From NCBI GenBank assembly GCA_945873855.1, contig CAMCEN010000013.1:1-43066 (forward strand): 43,066 nt of DNA. The letters run 5' to 3'. This stretch comes from an uncultured Campylobacter sp. (lineage in GTDB: Bacteria; Campylobacterota; Campylobacteria; Campylobacterales; Campylobacteraceae). How positions within the stretch are numbered: the stretch's first letter is position 1; each line of letters begins with the position of its first letter. This document shows, piece after piece, positions 25,155-34,143 of this stretch. A program made the translations under genes and the position numbers. The notes under the pieces were generated by a model. That model was not told the DNA's origin. It did not search any database and was given only the letters and a program-made list of their open reading frames with translations.

Positions 25155-25286
25155 ATGAGCCTAAAACTCGCAAACAGCATTCCGCCAAAATTCAGTCAAA
25201 ATTCAGTCAAAATTCTGTCAAGATTTCGCCGTCATTGCGAGGGAGCAACGCGACCGAAGCAATCTAGTTCAAAGCAAAAAACTTAA
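25155..25286 (+). pseudogene. 43-codon frame running into repeats, probable gene relic
   Basis: AAAAGGTGG followed by an ATG at normal spacing opens the frame MSLKLANSIPPKFSQNSVKI, which soon passes into a GTCATTGCGAG repeat element and ends. The strong ribosome site suggests that this was the start of a real gene destroyed by repeat spread. I cannot say which gene. Confidence 0.25.
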
Positions 25287-25443
25287 ATAATGAGATTGCT
25301 TCGTCGTTCGCTTCACTCACTCCTCGCAATGACGGAATTTTAGACGGAATTTCACTATAGAGATCCCCCGATCAAGTCGGAGGATGACTCACTAACGGAC
25401 AATGACGGAATTTTAGACGGAATTTTGACGGAATTCTAGAATT
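25231..25443. repeat. Mosaic of short repeat families
   Basis: An inverted pair of GTCATTGCGAG...GAAGCAATCT elements spans 25231-25333. An inverted GTCATCC hairpin lies at 25360-25388 and an exact GAATTC palindrome lies at the waaF stop (about 25432). Several GACGGAATTT pieces lie between. Confidence 0.85.
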
Positions 25444-25444
25444 C

Positions 25445-26386
25445 CTAGCTTGGTTTTATTCCAAGTTCACTAAGTTTAGCTAGTGCCACCTGGGCTGTGA
25501 GCTTATCCATACATGCGTGGTGCCCTAGAGGACAAACTCGCTTCATACAAGGCGAACAAGGCAAATTTAGGCGCAGAATTCTAGAGTTTTCTTTATCATA
25601 CGGCGCAGTTTCTATCCAGTTTGTAGGCCCAAAAATAGCAAGAGTTTTTACCCCAAAGGCAGAGGCGATGTGCATGGGGCCGCTGTCGTTTGTGATAAAA
25701 AGGCTAAGTCCTGCGATATGTTGCGCAAGCTCTTTTATGCTAGTTTTAGCGCAGAGATTTTGGTGGGCGATGTTGCTCTGCTCTAAAATAGCTGAAATCT
25801 TAGCGCAAATTTCTTCTTCACCTTTACCGCCAAAGATGATTATATCGTATTTTGAGGCAAGGGCGCTAGCTAGAGCGGCAAACTTTTCTGCTCCCCAGCG
25901 CTTAGCCGAGCCGTAGCTTGCGCCAGGGTTTAGTCCTAGCGTCTGGCGAGTGTAAGAATAGGGCGCAAAATGTAATTTTAAAGCTTTATTTAAGCTTTTT
26001 AATTTTAGGGCTAAATTTACGAAATTTAAATATTTTTCTACTTGATGAAGCTCGTTTTTTTGGTATTTAAAAAGGGCTTTTTTCTTTGCTTTTATAAAAA
26101 ACAATAAAAACTTGCTAGCAAAATGCGAGCGAAAAGAAAGCGCAATATCGTAATTTTGTAATTTTTTTGCTAACGAGTAGAGCCACAAAAGCCTAGATTT
26201 TGAGCTTTTGCTATTATCGGTGATGAGAAGCTCGCAGTTTGGCAAAGCGCTAAAAAGCTCGCAAGCAGCCGCTTTGCCAAAAAATGTAATTTTTGCTTCT
26301 TTATAGTTTGCTACGATATTTTCTATAGCAGCGCTTGCCATCACGCTATCTCCCAGCCAAGTAGGTAGCTCTATAAAAACTCTCAT
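25445..26386 (-). CDS. waaF: Lipopolysaccharide heptosyltransferase II
   Basis: This GT9-family enzyme adds the second heptose to the inner core of lipooligosaccharide, using ADP-heptose, at the cytoplasmic face of the inner membrane. The 313-residue protein shows LPTWLGDSVMASAAIENI at its start (typical GDxV head), the donor-site segment GLNPGASYGSAKRWGAEKFAALA (split for reading), and FITNDSGPMHIASAFGVKTLAIFGPT. CSPCMKRVCPLGHHACM near the C-terminus is typical of WaaF. It overlaps the preceding GT gene by four bases and is last in the operon. Confidence 0.88.
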   Translation of the reverse strand: MRVFIELPTWLGDSVMASAAIENIVANYKEAKITFFGKAAACELFSALPNCELLITDNSKSSKSRLLWLYSLAKKLQNYDIALSFRSHFASKFLLFFIKAKKKALFKYQKNELHQVEKYLNFVNLALKLKSLNKALKLHFAPYSYTRQTLGLNPGASYGSAKRWGAEKFAALASALASKYDIIIFGGKGEEEICAKISAILEQSNIAHQNLCAKTSIKELAQHIAGLSLFITNDSGPMHIASAFGVKTLAIFGPTNWIETAPYDKENSRILRLNLPCSPCMKRVCPLGHHACMDKLTAQVALAKLSELGIKPS

Positions 26387-27405
26387 AGATACCGCCTAAC
26401 AAGCTCTATTTGTGCTTTTACATTTGCTTCTAGTGAGTGTTCTTTTGCTTTTTGGCGGTTTTTTAGGCCTACTTCTTCTAGCTTTTGGCTGTCAGCTAAA
26501 AGCCCCGCTAGTATCTTACTAGCGCAGGCGCTGTCACTGGCTACAAATTCCCCGTCAAGCAACTCTGCTGCCCCGCATTTATCGCTAGCTATCACAGCGC
26601 AGCCATAGCTCATCGCTTCTAGCACCACTAGCCCAAAGGGCTCATAGGCTGAGAGCAAAGCTAGTATATCGCAGGCCTCAAAATACTCGCTAGCCCCATC
26701 GCTAGCACCAAGAAAATGTGCTTTTACACCAAGGCTTTTTGCTAGATTTTTATAGCTCTCAAGTTGCTTGTCCTTGCCTACAAAAAGAGCATTATAGGCA
26801 CTTTTTTGCTCACTTAGCGCAAGCAAGAGTTCTTTAACGCCTTTTCTTTTAAAGCCAGAGCCTACAAAAAGCACAAGTGGTTCGCTCTCATCAAGCCCCA
26901 GCCTAGCGCAAAGCTGTTTTTTTGCGCTTTTTTTATCTATTTTTTTAGGGAATTCTACGCCGTTATAAAGCACTTCTATCTTACTCTCAGGCACGTTGTA
27001 GCATTCTATGATTTGCCTTTTTACCATTTGTGATATTGCTACTATGCATTTTGCGTTTTCAAAGCATTTTTTCTCTAAATATGGATGAATGAAGTTTATA
27101 GGATTTAGCCACCAAAACTTTTTGCTTTTGCGATAAACTTTGTGAACGCCATCATCTGTGCGGTAAATATCGCTGCTATCAATGCGAGCTAGGCTAAAAT
27201 ACAGCTCATTAGGGGCTTTTTTTGCTCTTGCTTCTTTGTTAAAAAGCAGGGCTTTTATCCACGAAGCAAGCTTTTTGCTGCCGCTAAAACCACGAATTTG
27301 GCTAGGAATTCTAGAATTCTCAAAGCTAGCTTTAAGCCACTTTAAGTATAACTCAGCCCCACCAGATGCGTTTGGATTTTCTCTTAGAAATACTAGTTTT
27401 TTCAT
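26383..27405 (-). CDS. GT4-family glycosyltransferase, WaaG-like
   Basis: The 340-residue protein has a GT-B fold. The donor-binding C-terminal half has LVLFVGSGFKRKGVKELL, then the motif ACDILALLSAYEPFGLVVLE with the GT4 E-x7-E pattern, and AMSYGCAVIASDKCGAAELL. YRTDDGVHKVYRK in the N-terminal half resembles WaaG-type core glycosyltransferases. It probably adds a hexose to the lipooligosaccharide core. A GAATTC palindrome lies inside the gene at about 27304 and is read in frame as ENSRIPSQIRG, showing a repeat fixed within a coding sequence. The gene overlaps both neighbours by four bases. Confidence 0.85.
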   Translation of the reverse strand: MKKLVFLRENPNASGGAELYLKWLKASFENSRIPSQIRGFSGSKKLASWIKALLFNKEARAKKAPNELYFSLARIDSSDIYRTDDGVHKVYRKSKKFWWLNPINFIHPYLEKKCFENAKCIVAISQMVKRQIIECYNVPESKIEVLYNGVEFPKKIDKKSAKKQLCARLGLDESEPLVLFVGSGFKRKGVKELLLALSEQKSAYNALFVGKDKQLESYKNLAKSLGVKAHFLGASDGASEYFEACDILALLSAYEPFGLVVLEAMSYGCAVIASDKCGAAELLDGEFVASDSACASKILAGLLADSQKLEEVGLKNRQKAKEHSLEANVKAQIELVRRYL

Positions 27406-28613
27406 ACTTTTTGCCCCTTAAAGTAAGAACAAGCAAGAGCAAAAATAAACATCGTCAAAAGTAAATTTTCGCTGTGAAATTGAAGCTCAACTAGCCCTGT
27501 GATATTGCCTAGAACTAGAATTAATAAAGCGCAAAGCCCAAGGGCGCTTTTGCGTGCTTTAAAGAACTTTACAAGCGCAAAAAGACAAAAAATAATATAA
27601 CAAAGTGCGGTAAAAATACCAGTTGTAGAAAGTAGATGTAAAATCGTGTTGTGTGCGTGTGGAGCGTGTGGTTCTGGGCTATTTGGATACCAAATAGAGT
27701 TATCTACATTTAAAAACTCAGCCCCACCAATACCAAAAAACGGATGTTCTAGCCAAGTATAAAACGCAGAGCCAAAAATATAAAGTCTGGTGCTAAGAAA
27801 ACCACTGCCAAGGCTGATTTTATAAGCAATACGCTCGTGTGGCAAAAGTGTAAGCAAAAAAGCTACTAAAGCTAAAGCTATAATCACTCCAAGCATTATA
27901 AATAAATGCTTCCAGCTAAATTTGCTCTCATTTTTGCTAGAATTAAGAGCAAAAAAGCCAAAAAGTAAAAACAATAAAGGAAGCAGATAAATACAAGTCC
28001 TAGAAGCTGATAATACCACCCCACTAAAACTAAGCAAAATCGCTGCTATACAAAGCCACCTGCTAACTAATCTCCACCAAAAAGCACAAAGAAAAATGCT
28101 AAGTATAAAAAGCGAGTAAATGGCGCTTGTATTTACATAGCCGATGCTTTTTAGCTCAAAAAGCTGGGCCCCTGCAAAAAAGACCTTGTAACTAGCCATA
28201 ATAAATGCTATCAAATAACCGCCAAAAAGGCAATATAGCACAAAATTTAGCCTAATATTTTTTGCACCAAGTCCATAAATCACCAAAAACAGTGCGACAC
28301 TGCGAATGGGGTCTAACATGTATTTCATCTGAGCGTTTATAAGCGCACTAAGCGCAAAAAAGCCAGCATAGGCGATGAGAAAAATACCAACCATATCAAG
28401 CTTAAAAGGAAGTTTTTGCCGCCAGATTATATAAAAGCCAAGGACGATTAGCGCATAAAGAGCGATTTGTTTTACAGCCTCGCTAATTGGCAAAGCAAAA
28501 AAAAGTATGCATAAAAGTGCGTTAAAAATGCTAATTAGTGTGATTTTAGCTTTAGAATTCTCTAGATTTGCTGTTTTTTCAAGGCTGCTTTGGCTAAAAG
28601 TGGCTTGCTTCAT
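27402..28613 (-). CDS. O-antigen ligase/polymerase family membrane protein
   Basis: The 403-residue protein has about ten to twelve membrane segments and one large periplasmic loop near residues 280-330. That loop holds GIGGAEFLNVDNSIWYP and HAPHAHNTILHLLSTTG, the histidine-bearing signature of the Wzy/WaaL superfamily. Such proteins join a lipid-linked glycan to another acceptor in the periplasm, or polymerise it. Its position between core glycosyltransferases suggests ligation of a glycan to the lipid A core, but a polymerase or protein-glycan ligase cannot be excluded. It overlaps both neighbouring genes by four bases. Confidence 0.85.
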   Translation of the reverse strand: MKQATFSQSSLEKTANLENSKAKITLISIFNALLCILFFALPISEAVKQIALYALIVLGFYIIWRQKLPFKLDMVGIFLIAYAGFFALSALINAQMKYMLDPIRSVALFLVIYGLGAKNIRLNFVLYCLFGGYLIAFIMASYKVFFAGAQLFELKSIGYVNTSAIYSLFILSIFLCAFWWRLVSRWLCIAAILLSFSGVVLSASRTCIYLLPLLFLLFGFFALNSSKNESKFSWKHLFIMLGVIIALALVAFLLTLLPHERIAYKISLGSGFLSTRLYIFGSAFYTWLEHPFFGIGGAEFLNVDNSIWYPNSPEPHAPHAHNTILHLLSTTGIFTALCYIIFCLFALVKFFKARKSALGLCALLILVLGNITGLVELQFHSENLLLTMFIFALACSYFKGQKV

Positions 28614-29710
28614 TTTTTGTTCCCTAAAATCTCTTTATATACGCTATAGACATCGCTAGCCATTTTCTCTAGGCTAAAGTTTGCCCTTACAAACTCTTGT
28701 TTGTTTGAACTTAGATTTTCAAGCATTTGAGGATGTTCTAAGAGCAGTTTTAGCGCAGATTTTAGCTGATTTTCATCGCAGTCGCAAAGCAAAAAATTAT
28801 CTTTAAAAAACAAATCTCGCACGCTACCAACATTTGTAGCAATGCAAGCTTTTTGCATAAACAGGGCTTGCATCAAAGTCTGTGGCACGCCCTCGCTAGA
28901 TGAGGTCAGCATAAAAATATCCATAGCACTAAGCATTTTTGCAGGCTCAGGGCTAAAAGGCAAAAGAGTAACAAACTCGCTCATCTCATTCATAGATATA
29001 AAATCACGCACAAAGCTTTCAGTATCGCCGCTGCCAACTAGCAAAAAGTGTGTGTTTGGGTGTGTTTTGTGTATGCTAAGAGCGATATTTAAGAAAATAT
29101 CAAGCCTTTTAACTTCTCTAAAAAGCCCCATGCTGCCCACACAAACTGCACTTCTAGGAATTCCTAGCTCATCACGCACCTTGTTTTTATCGTATTTGTT
29201 AGGCTCAAAAATTCTAGTGTCAATGCCTGTTGGTATGCTTTTAATCTTACTTGGCGAAATGCCATTAAAATCAATGAAGTTTTGCCTGATTTGCTCGCCT
29301 GTTGTGATGATAAAATCAGCTCTTTTGTTTACGAAATTTAGCGGATGAGAGCTGATTTTATTACCGATGTGGCGAGTTCGTACAAACTTTGCTCCGCTTA
29401 AAATGCTAGCCATCCAGCCTATCCAAGTATCCTTGCCACTATGTGTGTTTATGATGTCTATTTCATGCTTTTTGGCTAGTTTTGCTATACCGTAGGCTGA
29501 GCGTATATCAAGCGAGTTTTTAAAGCCAAAGTATGCTACCTCTAGCCCAGCCTCTCTTGCCTTTTGACCTAAAACTGCGCCATCTCTTGTAGCTAGTAGC
29601 ACCTTTGCGCCATAAGTATCACGCAAGGCAAGGCTTTCAGAGAGTATGCGCATCTCTTGCCCGCCCCAGCCAGTACTCCACTCGGTGTGTAGGATATTTA
29701 TTTTTTTCAT
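28610..29710 (-). CDS. GT4-family glycosyltransferase
   Basis: The 366-residue protein is first in the four-gene operon. It has the N-terminal GGQEMRILSESLALRD head, and the acceptor-side segment INTHSGKDTWIGWMAS with TRHIGNKISSH. In the donor domain it has IPTGIDTRIFEP, VCVGSMGLFREVKRLDIFL, and SSSEGVPQTLMQALFMQKAC with the family's E-x7-Q/E variation. The sugar donor is unknown. It acts at the cytoplasmic side of the inner membrane, presumably on the lipooligosaccharide core. An AvrII-like CCTAGG/GAATTC repeat piece lies within it (about 29157, read as LGIPRS). Confidence 0.85.
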   Translation of the reverse strand: MKKINILHTEWSTGWGGQEMRILSESLALRDTYGAKVLLATRDGAVLGQKAREAGLEVAYFGFKNSLDIRSAYGIAKLAKKHEIDIINTHSGKDTWIGWMASILSGAKFVRTRHIGNKISSHPLNFVNKRADFIITTGEQIRQNFIDFNGISPSKIKSIPTGIDTRIFEPNKYDKNKVRDELGIPRSAVCVGSMGLFREVKRLDIFLNIALSIHKTHPNTHFLLVGSGDTESFVRDFISMNEMSEFVTLLPFSPEPAKMLSAMDIFMLTSSSEGVPQTLMQALFMQKACIATNVGSVRDLFFKDNFLLCDCDENQLKSALKLLLEHPQMLENLSSNKQEFVRANFSLEKMASDVYSVYKEILGNKK

Positions 29711-29785
29711 TATATTGCCAAATAGGGTTTTTAAATGATTATAACGAATTTTTTAAAAGCTTGTGATTAAAAAGAGCTTAAATCT

Positions 29786-29860
29786 TGGTGACCCCTACGA
29801 GACTCGAACTCGTGTTACCGGCGTGAGAGGCCGATGTCCTAACCGCTAGACGAAGGGGCC
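29786..29860 (-). tRNA. tRNA-Glu (anticodon CUC by position)
   Basis: A full cloverleaf can be drawn on the minus strand: acceptor GGCCCCT/AGGGGTC, D arm CGTCTAGCGGTTAGGAC, anticodon loop CTCTCAC with C34-U35-C36, T arm ending TTCGAGTCTCGT, and an encoded CCA. The sequence is typical of tRNA-Glu except that the first anticodon base is C, so it would read GAG only. TAGAAT upstream may be its -10. Confidence 0.9.
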
Positions 29861-29912
29861 AAAGGTGTAAAAAGGCTGTAATTCTAGCTTTTAAGGGCTT
29901 AAAATGTGCTTA

Positions 29913-29947
29913 AAAAATCTAGAATTCCTTAGGAATTCTAGATTTTT
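29913..29947. terminator. GAATTC-based hairpin with U run
   Basis: AAAAATCTAGAATTCC (29913-29928) and GGAATTCTAGATTTTT (29932-29947) form a perfect 16-bp stem with a 3-base loop, with T runs at the foot on both strands. It is made of two half copies of the GAATTC repeat and could act as a terminator or insulator between the tRNA and the deacetylase promoter. Terminator activity is inferred. Confidence 0.45.
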
Positions 29948-29969
29948 GCGCAAAATTACTAAAATTCGC

Positions 29970-30011
29970 TATAATCACAACAAAAAGGACAAAAATGGAA
30001 AAAGGACAAAA
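29970..30011 (+). promoter_or_regulatory. -10 box and duplicated start region of the deacetylase gene
   Basis: TATAAT lies at 29970-29975. After it, AAAAAGGACAAAAATG occurs twice in a row. The first ATG (29995) opens a six-codon frame (MEKGQK) whose stop overlaps the real start in an ATGA, giving a possible leader peptide with coupled translation. Confidence 0.5.
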
Positions 30012-30773
30012 ATGAGTATAAGCGTGCTGATGTATCACCATGTGCTTGAAAATGATGGTTTTATTGCTATTTCACAAAAAAACTTTGAAGCGCAGATGAA
30101 AATGCTAGCAAAGGGCGGCTATACCACTATCACACCTGATGAGCTACTAGCGTATAAACAAGGCAAAATCACCCTACCAAAAAAATCCGTGCTAATTACC
30201 TTTGATGATGGCTGGAGAAATAACTACATTTATGCTTATCCTATTCTTAAAAAATATGGGCTAAAGGCTACGATTTTTCTAATTACTAGCTGGATAGAAG
30301 AGGCTAGCAAACAGCCACTAGCTTTTGAGCCTGCCTGCCACGAAAAGGCCAAAATACTCGCAAAAGAACGCCCCGGCGCTGTTGTTTTAAACTGGGATGA
30401 GATAGAGGCGATGAGCGATGTTTTTAGCTTTCACTCGCACACGCATGGGCATACGGACGGATATTTTGGCAAGCTTGATTTAGCAGATGATATCGGGCTT
30501 TGTAAGCAGACGATTAAAAAGCGCCTTGGCTTTGATGATGTGCATTTGTGCTGGCCTCGTGGCATATATGATGAAAACTCTATAAAAATCGCCAAAGATG
30601 CTGGCTACAAGGTGCTTTACACCACAAAGCGTGGGGCAAATCTAAGCGATAATGAGTGCGAACATATTAGGCGCATAGCTATCAAAAATAGCACTTTTTG
30701 GCTGAAAAAAACGCTATTTATATATTGTAACGACACGCTCTCACGGCTTTATTCGCTAATAAAATCTAAGTGA
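30012..30773 (+). CDS. Polysaccharide deacetylase (CE4 family)
   Basis: This is a NodB-homology enzyme removing acetyl groups from an N-acetylated sugar polymer, or possibly a related hydrolase. I start it at the ATG at 30012 (MSISVLMYHHVLENDG), giving 253 residues; upstream in-frame codons come from repeat DNA. Motifs are VLITFDDGWRNNY (the metal/catalytic aspartates), HSHTHGHT (metal histidines), and CWPRGIYDENSIKIAKDAGY. VLMYHHV with no signal peptide suggests that the active site is cytoplasmic or that export is by another route. It faces away from the glycosyltransferase operon, across a tRNA gene, and may modify the same surface glycan. Confidence 0.85.
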   Translation: MSISVLMYHHVLENDGFIAISQKNFEAQMKMLAKGGYTTITPDELLAYKQGKITLPKKSVLITFDDGWRNNYIYAYPILKKYGLKATIFLITSWIEEASKQPLAFEPACHEKAKILAKERPGAVVLNWDEIEAMSDVFSFHSHTHGHTDGYFGKLDLADDIGLCKQTIKKRLGFDDVHLCWPRGIYDENSIKIAKDAGYKVLYTTKRGANLSDNECEHIRRIAIKNSTFWLKKTLFIYCNDTLSRLYSLIKSK

Positions 30774-30779
30774 TGGTTA

Positions 30780-31272
30780 TATATTTTTGGGGGTGCGGGG
30801 GTATTTTTAACTTAGGGAATTCTAGAATTTTCGTCATTGCGAGCGAAGCGAAGCAATCTCTAGGAATTCTAGATTTTTGCTTGGGAATTCTAGAATTTAG
30901 TGTAGGAATTCTAGATTTTTGCTCGCTTTAGTGGGGTAAGCCCCTAGCCATGCAAATTTTATAAGGGCTACGCCCTAAACCCTTGGGGGCCCTAAAACCC
31001 CGCTAAAATTTAGAATTCTCCCTCGCAATGACGGCGATTTAATGAGATTGCTTCGGCTTTTTCAAAGCCTCGCAATGACGGAATTTCCACAATGACTGAA
31101 TTTTGAATGAGATTGCTTCGTCGTTCGTTTCACTCACTCCTCGCAATGACGGCGATTTGATGAGACCCCCCCCGAAGGAGTCGGAGGATGACACAAGGCT
31201 TAGGAATTCTAGAATTCCTTAGATAAAATCACTTAGGAATTCTAGATTTTACTTAGGAATTCTAGAATTTCT
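30780..31272. repeat. Mosaic of short repeat families
   Basis: This 500-base gap between convergent genes holds no gene. In order it has a G-run element (GGGGGTGCGGGGG), GAATTC pieces, and GTCATTGCGAG...GAAGCAATCTC (30833-30860). Next is a larger inverted element (about 30917-31010; GCTCGCTTTAGTGGGG ... CCCCGCTAAAA). Three inverted GCAATGAC elements follow (31022-31150), then a GTCATCC hairpin with an eight-C run (about 31162-31192) and GAATTC palindromes up to the next stop codon. Confidence 0.85.
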
Positions 31273-31276
31273 AGGC

Positions 31277-33964
31277 TTAGAAGCTTAGTCTTTGTTCTTT
31301 GCGGCGAGTGGTTGTTTGGCTAGCTTCATTTATGCTATCAACTATGGTTTTGCCCTGATCGCCGCTGCCATGCCATTGTCTAATGCTAGCTTTGTAGCTA
31401 TTAAAGGTAGTGCCAAACTTGTTATTTCCTAGCGCATAGCAGTTTCTAAAAATATTGCAATACTCCTCTGCTTTATCGCCTTTTAGCTTTATGGTTACTT
31501 TGTCGGCTGTAAAACCACCTAAGAAATCTGCGCCGTTTTTAAACTTCGAAGACTTCGAAGAATCCACACCCTCATAGTCAAAAAGACTATCAGTAGTGCT
31601 TTCTTTTATATCTGGGTTGTTGCCATAGGCTAGAAAATCAAAGCCATAGTAGTTTATATGTCCTGCGATGGCGCTTGAGATAAAAACCTTACTTTCTTTG
31701 CATGCTGTGAGACTTGTAGACTCGCAGTACCCAGCCAGATACACAGCACCATCAGTCGTAGTTTCGCTGCTAGCTACATTTGGAGCGATGATAGCAGCGT
31801 CTACGAAGTTTAGATCATCGCCTTTGTAGCTAGAAATAAAGGCTGCTTGGTCAGTTGTAATTTTTGTGTTTAAGTCTGCGTTTTTACTCATGTCTATATT
31901 CAGGCTTGAGCTACCTATATGGGCATAGCTTCTAGCTAGTAGATCCTCACGCTTTAGGTTTAGTTTATTAACCTTTATGTTTTTGCCAGCGTAGAAGTTA
32001 TCGTTGGGCATATTTATATCAATGTTATTTTTGTCTGTAATCTCTGTTAGCGCAGGTTTAGCGTTGTAGCCTTCTTTGTGATTGTAAGGTTTTTTTGGCT
32101 CTAAGGTGAGCATGATAGCACCGCTTATATCAGTCTCGTCATTGTTTACTGTTACGCTAAAATCAGTTGCTATGTCGTTTGTTTTGCTACCATTTATAGT
32201 GATAGTAGGATTTGCTGGATTACCTGAAAATGTTAGCTTATTAGCTACTTTTAGGTGATTGTCATAGTGGCTAAGGGTGCGATTATTTTTTAAACTTTCA
32301 AGCGATGCGCCTATTGCCAAAATACTAGCGTTAAAATCAGCCGCTTCAAATATTTTATTATTTGTAGCGTCGTAGTCATCTGGTTTTATTGTATGTATAT
32401 AAGTAAGCTTATCTGTGCCGTAGCTCTCATTTGCCGGTGAGTTTTTGCTCTCAAAAAGCATTTTATAAACAGCTGGTTTAAAGGAATAAAAGTTTAGCTC
32501 ATTGCTGCCATCTTTATCACCGCCACCTTCAGGCACAAAAGGTATATTGCAACCTACAAGACCGTTTATTTCTTCATGGTGGCTTTTAAGCACATCGCAA
32601 AGCGGGGTTGCTTGGCTTTGAGAGTATCTTGTCCACTCAGTATCTACGCCATATAGCACAGTTGGACCTACATTATTGTAGGCTATGACTTTTGTTTTAT
32701 TTACTATATCTGTGTATATTGCGCTGCTTGTATTTCCGTTAATCTCAGCTATAGCTATGGCGCAGTTAGCTTTGCTACCAGCTACGCAAGGGCGAATTAG
32801 AGCGTTGCCACTTGTTTCGTTTATTGGATTTTGATTAGCGCCATCGCTGTATATTTTGCCTACTATTGCTATTTCGGCAATAGAGTTGTAGCTCTCTATT
32901 GTATTGCCTTGTGCATCCACTGGGGTTAGAGTGATACGGTTCATCTTTTTAGATTCTAGTAGTTTGTTTGCTACTACTTTACAATTATCGCAATTTGCTA
33001 AAGAGCCTATTTGTTTTATAGCATCACTAAACCCATCATCATAAGCATTGCCGTTGATTTGATACTTTTGCTCAGCATATAGCCAATCATTTGCGTTTGG
33101 CAAGTCTTTTACTACTATTTTCTCTGGTCTAGCATCAAAGTAATATTGCTGACTTTTCCCATCTGTACAAGTGAGTTTTAAATGCATTTTTCGGTAGTTT
33201 GTGCCTGGTCTATTTTCTATTGTAAAATTAATTTTTAAGCATTGATCAGTTTCGCACTTGTAAGTAAATGGCTTTATTGGTTTGTTACTTCCGTCTTCGT
33301 AGAGTTCTAGGCTATCTATATTATTTCTTGTTCTGCACAAAAACTCGCCTTTGTCTGTTGTAAAGTCTCTAGTTGTCTTTTTGCCTATGATCACTGTTGG
33401 CAGATCACGATCAGAGTCATTTTGCCTTTTAGGATCACTATTATCGCTCATTTGCGTCTGAATTACTAAAAGCGTGGTTTGTAGATTTATTTTTCCTGTT
33501 GTCTCAATATTGCCTGTTTCGCAATCTCGCAAAAAAAACTTTAGAACTTTTGTATCACCTTGTTTTATGATAAGAAATGATCTTGTAGGTCTATTTCTCG
33601 TGCTTTCATCTACTTCGCACGATGAAAGAGCGTAGTAATCGCTATTGGGGAAGTTGCTTTGATCACCTTTTTGTCTACCTACTTGAAATACTGCTTGTTT
33701 TTTTGATGTAACACCAGCGTTAAAGCGTAGTAGAATATTGCCAGTGCTAATGTTTGTAAAGAAAACTGTGCGATCAGATGGAAAATCAGTAACATTAACA
33801 CTATAGTATTGATGACCGCTACCAGTTGGGATATTTAACTCTAAAATTCTCAAAATTCCTGATTGCGGCGGAGTGCCACTCTCATCAGTTATGGTAAAAT
33901 CAGCGCTAAAACCAGCACTAACAAAGCCAAACATTAAAAATAAAGCTAAAAGCACCTTTTTCAC
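31277..33964 (-). CDS. Large secreted protein, function unknown
   Basis: I do not recognise a family. The 895-residue protein starts at a GTG with a perfect AAGGAGG seven bases upstream, and TACAAT further up. It has a classic signal peptide (MKKVLLALFLMFGFVSAGFS, cut near ADFTI). The rest is rich in Asn, Asp, Thr and Ser with many short beta-like stretches, and has paired cysteines such as LANCDNCKV, CDVLKSHHEEINGLVGC, CESTSLTAC and CNIFRNC. These suggest a disulfide-bonded surface or periplasmic protein. No autotransporter barrel or repeat array is evident, though the last residue is Phe as in outer-membrane proteins. It stands alone between repeat blocks. A surface adhesin is one possibility, not shown. 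Confidence 0.75.
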   Translation of the reverse strand: MKKVLLALFLMFGFVSAGFSADFTITDESGTPPQSGILRILELNIPTGSGHQYYSVNVTDFPSDRTVFFTNISTGNILLRFNAGVTSKKQAVFQVGRQKGDQSNFPNSDYYALSSCEVDESTRNRPTRSFLIIKQGDTKVLKFFLRDCETGNIETTGKINLQTTLLVIQTQMSDNSDPKRQNDSDRDLPTVIIGKKTTRDFTTDKGEFLCRTRNNIDSLELYEDGSNKPIKPFTYKCETDQCLKINFTIENRPGTNYRKMHLKLTCTDGKSQQYYFDARPEKIVVKDLPNANDWLYAEQKYQINGNAYDDGFSDAIKQIGSLANCDNCKVVANKLLESKKMNRITLTPVDAQGNTIESYNSIAEIAIVGKIYSDGANQNPINETSGNALIRPCVAGSKANCAIAIAEINGNTSSAIYTDIVNKTKVIAYNNVGPTVLYGVDTEWTRYSQSQATPLCDVLKSHHEEINGLVGCNIPFVPEGGGDKDGSNELNFYSFKPAVYKMLFESKNSPANESYGTDKLTYIHTIKPDDYDATNNKIFEAADFNASILAIGASLESLKNNRTLSHYDNHLKVANKLTFSGNPANPTITINGSKTNDIATDFSVTVNNDETDISGAIMLTLEPKKPYNHKEGYNAKPALTEITDKNNIDINMPNDNFYAGKNIKVNKLNLKREDLLARSYAHIGSSSLNIDMSKNADLNTKITTDQAAFISSYKGDDLNFVDAAIIAPNVASSETTTDGAVYLAGYCESTSLTACKESKVFISSAIAGHINYYGFDFLAYGNNPDIKESTTDSLFDYEGVDSSKSSKFKNGADFLGGFTADKVTIKLKGDKAEEYCNIFRNCYALGNNKFGTTFNSYKASIRQWHGSGDQGKTIVDSINEASQTTTRRKEQRLSF

Positions 33965-34054
33965 AATAAAACCTCCTTAAAATCATAAGCGAATAAACTA
34001 CATAATTGTAGCACATTTTAAGCTTTTTATTATTAAAATCTTAAAATTTTAATC

Positions 34055-34138
34055 TAGAATTCCTAAGAAATTCACCTAGGAATTCTAGAATTTACTTAGG
34101 AATTCTAGATTTTGCCTAGGAATTCTAGAATTTCTAGG
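34055..34138. repeat. GAATTC repeats after pepD
   Basis: Half and near-full copies with CCTAGG joints lie between the pepD stop and the start region of the large secreted protein. The promoter of the latter (TACAAT) is upstream of its AAGGAGG in 33965-34015. Confidence 0.8.
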
Positions 34139-34143
34139 GCGTC

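Noticed and set aside
29904-30011. N-terminal extension of the deacetylase from 29904
   Set aside because: The extension is translated GAATTC-repeat and promoter DNA; TATAAT lies inside it.
31162-31192. Eight-C run as a phase-variable tract
   Set aside because: It lies in intergenic repeat DNA between two convergent gene ends, not in a reading frame or promoter.
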